A DNA stretch of 64,000 nucleotides, taken from assembly GCA_024743315.1 (NCBI GenBank), contig JANSWU010000003.1, positions 248,001 to 312,000 of the forward strand, read 5' to 3'. Position 1 is the first letter of the stretch. Every line of letters starts with the position of its first letter. A program made the translations under genes and the position numbers. The notes beneath the pieces were generated by a model, which had not been told where the DNA came from, searched no databases, and was given only the letters and a program-made list of their open reading frames with translations. Below, in pieces: positions 60,057 through 64,000 of the stretch. The stretch comes from Hyphomonadaceae bacterium. GTDB taxonomy: Bacteria; Pseudomonadota; Alphaproteobacteria; Caulobacterales; Hyphomonadaceae.

Positions 60057-62603
60057 ATGCGCGCGATATCACAGAGTTGGAAGAGACACACCTTGGCCCG
60101 AGCTGCGACCAGTCTGGTCGCGCTAAGCTTGGCGGCCGGATCAGCCATCGCAGAGGATGTGGTGATTGTGCAACCTGGCGCCCCTGGCGAACCCGCCAAA
60201 GCCTTGACGGCGGACGAAGCTGCGACCATCGCCGATACGAGTTACTCGATCGACGATGTCCGCTTCATGCAGGACATGATCCCGCATCATCAGCAAGCGG
60301 TCGAGATGTCTGCCCTGGTGGCAGATCGCACCAATAATCAGGATATTGTCGACATTGCCGGGCGCATTGATGGCTCTCAGACAGATGAGATCGAGTTCAT
60401 GACCGGCTGGCTGACCGATCGCGGTGAGGCGGCGCCGGGCGAGCACGCGCATCATGGCACACACATGTCGCATGAGATGATGGGCATGGCGACGCCCGAA
60501 CAGATGTCACAACTGGCCGCATCCGACGGCGTCGCCTTTGATGAGCTGTTCCTGACCCTGATGATCCGTCACCATGAAGGGGCCGTGACCATGGTCGAGG
60601 ATCTCCTCGACAAGCCCGGCTCGGCCTATGACCCAGTCTTGTTCGACTTCGTCAATGATATCACCAATGACCAAACCGCCGAGATCGAGCGCATGAACGC
60701 CTTGCTCGAAGGCCTGTCACCGGATCCACGCGCGGCTCTGTCTGCCGGATTCCAAGACGCCGGAGAAGCGATCTCGAACTTGACCAAGATTGCAAGTTTG
60801 CCCAAGCCACCCGGCTTTTTCGATCCCAACAACCCGGCTGGGTTGCCTCCCATCAAGCCCGCGGATGAAGACACGGCAGATGATGGCGCAATGGAAATGG
60901 CGGAACACGAGGGTCATGGCGAACATGGTGCTCATCAGATGACAGCTGAGATGCCCGAGGCGGACGCCGCACCCTCCCGCGACCCGGAAGACGATCAGTC
61001 GAACGAAGAAACCGAATGGGGTGAACGGTCGCCGCTACTCAGCTTCTCGAATACGGACATGGCCTTCTCAGGCGACATGCTGATCGTCGGCAACTATCAC
61101 GGTTTCAACATTTACCGGCTCACCGAAGCGGCCGAACCGACCTTGATTTCCTCAGTGGTTTGCCCCGGGGGCCAAGGCGACGTTTCTATTGTCGGTGATC
61201 TCTTGATCATGTCGGTGGAACAAACCCGTGGACGTGTTGATTGTGGGCGCCAGGGCGTTTCTGAGGATATCAGCGAAGAGCGGTTCCGGGGGCTGCGCAT
61301 TTTCGATATTTCAGAACCAACCCAGCCAGTTCAGGTTGGGCAAGTTCAAACCTGCCGCGGATCACATACGCATTCAGTCGTCTCCGGCCCGACCAGTGAT
61401 GGAAAAATCATCGTCTATAATTCTGGTACGGCCTCGATTCGGGACGAAGAAGAGCTCGAAGGCTGCATCGGCGACGTCCCCGGTGACGATCGCACGGCGC
61501 TGTTCCGCATCGACGTGATTGAAATTCCCGTCGATGATCCGTCGCAAGCCAAAATCGTCGATAGTCCTACCGTATTCATGGATACTGAGTCAGGTCAGAT
61601 GGCGGGTCTTTGGCAAGGCGGTGACCATGGCGAAGACACGCAGCGTAGCGCCCGCACCGATCATTGCCATGACATTACGGTCTTCCCTAGCAAGAACATC
61701 GCCGCTGGCGCCTGTTCCGGCAATGGTGTGATTTTCGATATTTCTGATCCCTATAACCCTGTCCGGATTGACGCCGTGCTGGATCAGAAATTCGCTTATT
61801 GGCATTCCGCCACGTTCAATAATGATGGCACCAAAGTCCTGTTCACGGATGAATGGGGCGGCGGCAGCCGACCGCGGTGTCGCCCTTCCGACCCGATGGA
61901 TTGGGGCGCCAATGCGATCTATGACATTGTCGATGGCAAGCTGGAATTCCGCTCTTACTTCAAGATCCCTGCGCCGCAAAGTGAACAGGAAAACTGCGTC
62001 GCGCATAATGGCTCCATTGTGCCGGTGCCGGGACGGGATATCTTTGTTCAGGCCTGGTATCAGGGCGGCATGTCGCTCATCGATTTCACCGATAGCGCCA
62101 ACCCGCAGGAGATTGCCTATTTCGATCGCGGACCGATCCACGAAGAGCGCCTCGTTCTGGGCGGGTACTGGTCGACTTATTGGTATGATGGGCGGATTTA
62201 TGGCACGGAGATCGTACGCGGGCTCGACGTCTTTGAACTCGCAACCAGTGATCATATCAGCGCCAGCGAGGTCGCAGCCGCTGAAGTCGCTGACCAAGGC
62301 GAACTGTTCAATCCGCAACAGCAATTCGAGGTGTCCTGGCCAGAGGCCGATCCCACGGTGGCGCGCGCCTATGTCGATCAGTTGACCCGCAGCGCCGCGC
62401 TTTCGAGCGAGGACGCTGACAGCCTTGAGCAATTGCTGATCGATGCCGAAACCGCCATCGCAGCTGGCAATCGTGACCGCAGCCTGCGCCGCGGTCTACG
62501 CCGGGCGGCTTCAGATCTCGACACCTCCGACGCTGATGCAATTTCAGCGGCCCGGATGGATAGTCTGGAAGCAACACTTAGGGACATTGCTGGTCGTCTG
62601 TAG
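60057..62603 (+). CDS. DUF305 plus beta-propeller (LVIVD-type) exported fusion protein
   Basis: The 848-residue protein has a signal peptide (cut near residue 32). It then has two DUF305-type halves with HH motifs (MQDMIPHHQQAVEM at 77-78; LMIRHHEGAVTM at 172-173), and a His/Met-rich linker near residues 278-300. A beta-propeller-like region (about 326-745) has LVIVD-type repeats: GDMLIVGNYHGFNIYRL, GDLLIMSVEQ and RGLRIFDISEPTQPVQVG. The C-terminus (about 765-848) is helical. DUF305 domains are linked to copper or metal handling. It probably binds metal in the periplasm or outside the cell. GAGAGAGGA precedes the ATG. No partner gene follows. Confidence 0.85.
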   Translation: MRAISQSWKRHTLARAATSLVALSLAAGSAIAEDVVIVQPGAPGEPAKALTADEAATIADTSYSIDDVRFMQDMIPHHQQAVEMSALVADRTNNQDIVDIAGRIDGSQTDEIEFMTGWLTDRGEAAPGEHAHHGTHMSHEMMGMATPEQMSQLAASDGVAFDELFLTLMIRHHEGAVTMVEDLLDKPGSAYDPVLFDFVNDITNDQTAEIERMNALLEGLSPDPRAALSAGFQDAGEAISNLTKIASLPKPPGFFDPNNPAGLPPIKPADEDTADDGAMEMAEHEGHGEHGAHQMTAEMPEADAAPSRDPEDDQSNEETEWGERSPLLSFSNTDMAFSGDMLIVGNYHGFNIYRLTEAAEPTLISSVVCPGGQGDVSIVGDLLIMSVEQTRGRVDCGRQGVSEDISEERFRGLRIFDISEPTQPVQVGQVQTCRGSHTHSVVSGPTSDGKIIVYNSGTASIRDEEELEGCIGDVPGDDRTALFRIDVIEIPVDDPSQAKIVDSPTVFMDTESGQMAGLWQGGDHGEDTQRSARTDHCHDITVFPSKNIAAGACSGNGVIFDISDPYNPVRIDAVLDQKFAYWHSATFNNDGTKVLFTDEWGGGSRPRCRPSDPMDWGANAIYDIVDGKLEFRSYFKIPAPQSEQENCVAHNGSIVPVPGRDIFVQAWYQGGMSLIDFTDSANPQEIAYFDRGPIHEERLVLGGYWSTYWYDGRIYGTEIVRGLDVFELATSDHISASEVAAAEVADQGELFNPQQQFEVSWPEADPTVARAYVDQLTRSAALSSEDADSLEQLLIDAETAIAAGNRDRSLRRGLRRAASDLDTSDADAISAARMDSLEATLRDIAGRL

Positions 62604-62615
62604 TCCGAGTGAAGT

Positions 62616-62646
62616 TGGCCCCGATCAAGCGGCTTGATTGGGGCCA
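62616..62646 (+). terminator. Long hairpin after the DUF305 fusion gene
   Basis: TGGCCCCGATCAAGC pairs with its near-complement over 15 bases (one G-T pair) around a very short loop. It starts 13 bases after the stop. No T-tract follows, so it is a possible Rho-type or weak terminator. The rest of the gap to 62788 shows nothing clear. Confidence 0.5.
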
Positions 62647-62788
62647 GCCGCAGCAAAGTCGCTGTTCGCCGCCTGACCTTTTGGCAGCGCGTGGATTGTT
62701 CGCGAATTTTCAGGTTCAGGGTTGCGCAACACCCGCTGATCCGTACAGGTCGAGGCGACAAGCCATATAGGACGCCACCAAAGACCTC

Positions 62789-64000
62789 ATGCTCGACCTG
62801 CGCCACAAACCAGACGGCTTGAGTGTGTCTCAGCGTGCACCATCAGATGGCCTACGCATTGCCATCCTCTCCTATCGGTCTGATCCGAAAGTTGGCGGGC
62901 AAGGCGTCTATGTTGACTATCTTGCGAGCGCACTGGCGAAAGCCGGCGCCAAAGTGGATGTGATTTCCGGCCCGCCCTACCCACATCTGAGCGGCGATGT
63001 CCGCTTGATCAAATTGCCGTCGCTGGACCTCTATGCGCAACCCAATAACGGACATTATGCGCTTCGCCCAAAGCATTTGCTAAACCCGACCGACACGTAT
63101 GAATATTTCGGGCATCTATCCGGCAAATTCGTTGAACCTTATACGTTCGGCCAGCGCGCTTTTGCTCATTTGAAACGCTCATTGGTCAATTATGATATTG
63201 TTCTCGACAATCAGACCTTGGCGACTGGCATCACCAAAATTGCGACGCGACTTGGCATACCGCTGGCGACCACCATTCATCACCCGATCACGCATGATTT
63301 GAAACTGGCTTTGGAGGCCGCGCCCGATTGGAAACATCGCTGGCTGGTTCGGCGCTGGTATGCGTTCCATCATATGCAAGTCCGAGAAGCGCGAAAGCTG
63401 CACACCATCACCTGCCCTTCTGAACTGGCCAAGGCTGATATTGTTTCCGAGTTTGGCGTCGCGCCGGAGCGCATTCAGCCCATCCCACTTGGCGTTGATC
63501 AAGATACGTTCCGACCGGACCTGACCGTAAAACGCTCGGCGCGTCGAATTATCACAACCGCCAGCGCCGACACGCCGCTCAAAGGCTTGCACATCCTTTT
63601 AGAGGCATATCATCAGCTCTTGCAGTCACATCCCGAGACCGAGCTCATCGTTATTGGTAAACTTCGTAATGGTGCGACCAAGCGTACGATCAGAGACCGT
63701 CAGCTTGATCGACATGTGCAATTCAAAAGCGATCTCAGTCGCGACGCGCTGGCGGACGAGTTCCGCCGTGCCTCGGTTGCCGTGACGCCATCCCTGTATG
63801 AAGGATTTGGCCTCCCGGCGGCCGAGGCTATGAGTTGCGGGACCCCGGTCATTGTCACTGATGGCGGCGCTTTGCCCGAAGTCGCCGGAGATGCCGGGAT
63901 CATTGTCCCCAAGGGCGATGCCGGCGCGCTGGCGAAGGCGATCGGTGACCTCTTTGATGACCCGGATCGCAGCGCGGCGGTCTCGGCCGCGTGCCTCAAA
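62789..64000 (+). CDS. GT4-family glycosyltransferase, 3' end outside the window
   Basis: An open frame from the ATG at 62789 runs to the window edge (404 codons so far). It shows a GT-B fold typical of GT4: GGQGVYVDYLASALAKAGAKVDVISG at the N-terminus, IPLGVDQDTFRPD in the linker, then TPLKGLHILLEAYHQLL. The donor-site motif SLYEGFGLPAAEAMSCGTPVI is followed by the E-x7-E pattern. It transfers a sugar from a nucleotide-sugar to an unknown acceptor, maybe a lipid, polysaccharide or carotenoid. The context (carotenoid desaturases upstream) does not decide it. Confidence 0.9.
   Translation, partial: MLDLRHKPDGLSVSQRAPSDGLRIAILSYRSDPKVGGQGVYVDYLASALAKAGAKVDVISGPPYPHLSGDVRLIKLPSLDLYAQPNNGHYALRPKHLLNPTDTYEYFGHLSGKFVEPYTFGQRAFAHLKRSLVNYDIVLDNQTLATGITKIATRLGIPLATTIHHPITHDLKLALEAAPDWKHRWLVRRWYAFHHMQVREARKLHTITCPSELAKADIVSEFGVAPERIQPIPLGVDQDTFRPDLTVKRSARRIITTASADTPLKGLHILLEAYHQLLQSHPETELIVIGKLRNGATKRTIRDRQLDRHVQFKSDLSRDALADEFRRASVAVTPSLYEGFGLPAAEAMSCGTPVIVTDGGALPEVAGDAGIIVPKGDAGALAKAIGDLFDDPDRSAAVSAACLK

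Noticed and set aside
61590..62432. A 280-codon minus-strand frame inside the DUF305 fusion gene
   Set aside because: It is antisense to a continuous beta-propeller frame with clear repeats, and has no signature of its own.
1..64000. Mobile elements, CRISPR arrays, tRNA or rRNA genes
   Set aside because: No transposase, integrase, repeat-spacer pattern or RNA-gene sequence was noticed on either strand; a tRNA/CRISPR scan would settle it.

Overview
The window looks like a chromosomal segment of a marine or algae-associated alphaproteobacterium, perhaps of the Hyphomonadaceae/Caulobacterales type. This is inferred from the many Caulobacter-style TonB-dependent receptors, lipoprotein polysaccharide lyases, a C4-dicarboxylate-type TRAP transporter, FNR/FixK-type boxes and carotenoid-type desaturases. 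There is no rRNA or other phylogenetic marker, so the lineage is a guess. I saw no tRNA, CRISPR array, insertion sequence, integrase or phage gene.

Region 1 (about 1-11,400) is an oxygen-limitation/stress island. It holds a universal stress protein, a Lon-like protease, an unknown protein, a beta-CASP RNase, a thymidine/AMP phosphorylase-like enzyme, a PRPP synthetase, a broken DUF2267 gene, an APC permease, a HemG-like flavodoxin and a small c-type cytochrome. Four perfect TTGAT-N4-ATCAA boxes and one near-perfect box lie in its intergenic or promoter-proximal gaps, so it is probably one FNR/FixK regulon. The RNase, phosphorylase and PRPP synthetase genes are contiguous and could form an RNA-to-PRPP salvage route.

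Region 2 (about 11,400-19,600) is a small carbohydrate locus: ROK regulator, GPH/MFS transporter, TonB receptor, glycerophosphodiesterase-like lipoprotein and sialate-O-acetylesterase-like SGNH hydrolase. Its substrate is unknown.

Region 3 (about 19,600-33,300) is an alginate utilisation locus. A seven-gene minus-strand operon runs PL6 lyase, PL17 oligoalginate lyase, a DEH-reductase candidate, KDG kinase and a TRAP DctP/DctQ/DctM system. A FadR-type GntR regulator and a large TonB receptor face the other way. FadR-type operators (TNGT-N3-ACNA) lie before the regulator and before the receptor.

Region 4 (about 33,300-41,900) is a second uronate locus under a LacI regulator: KduD, an RpiB-type (DhuI-like) isomerase, a hydratase/FAH-family enzyme, a beta-helix lipoprotein, a sulfatase and a DUF1996 lipoprotein. 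Three copies of a TGACACCGGTNAC operator mark the three promoters. Both uronate branches meet at 2-keto-3-deoxygluconate and share the KDG kinase of region 3. The KDPG aldolase is not in the window.

Region 5 (about 42,000-54,700) is mixed metabolism: a DadA-like oxidase with an amidohydrolase, a quinone-reductase-like MDR enzyme, a rhodanese, an SDR, a retropepsin-like protein, an alpha/beta-hydrolase-like protein without the usual serine, a GMC dehydrogenase with an Fe-S-type cysteine cluster and its Tat-borne small subunit, an MFS transporter and an ATP-grasp enzyme. Region 6 (about 54,700-64,000) carries a cytochrome P450, a DUF2306-like membrane protein, CrtD- and CrtI-like desaturases, a DUF305/beta-propeller fusion protein and the start of a GT4 glycosyltransferase that runs off the window. 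Functions come from motifs read by eye; no database search was run.
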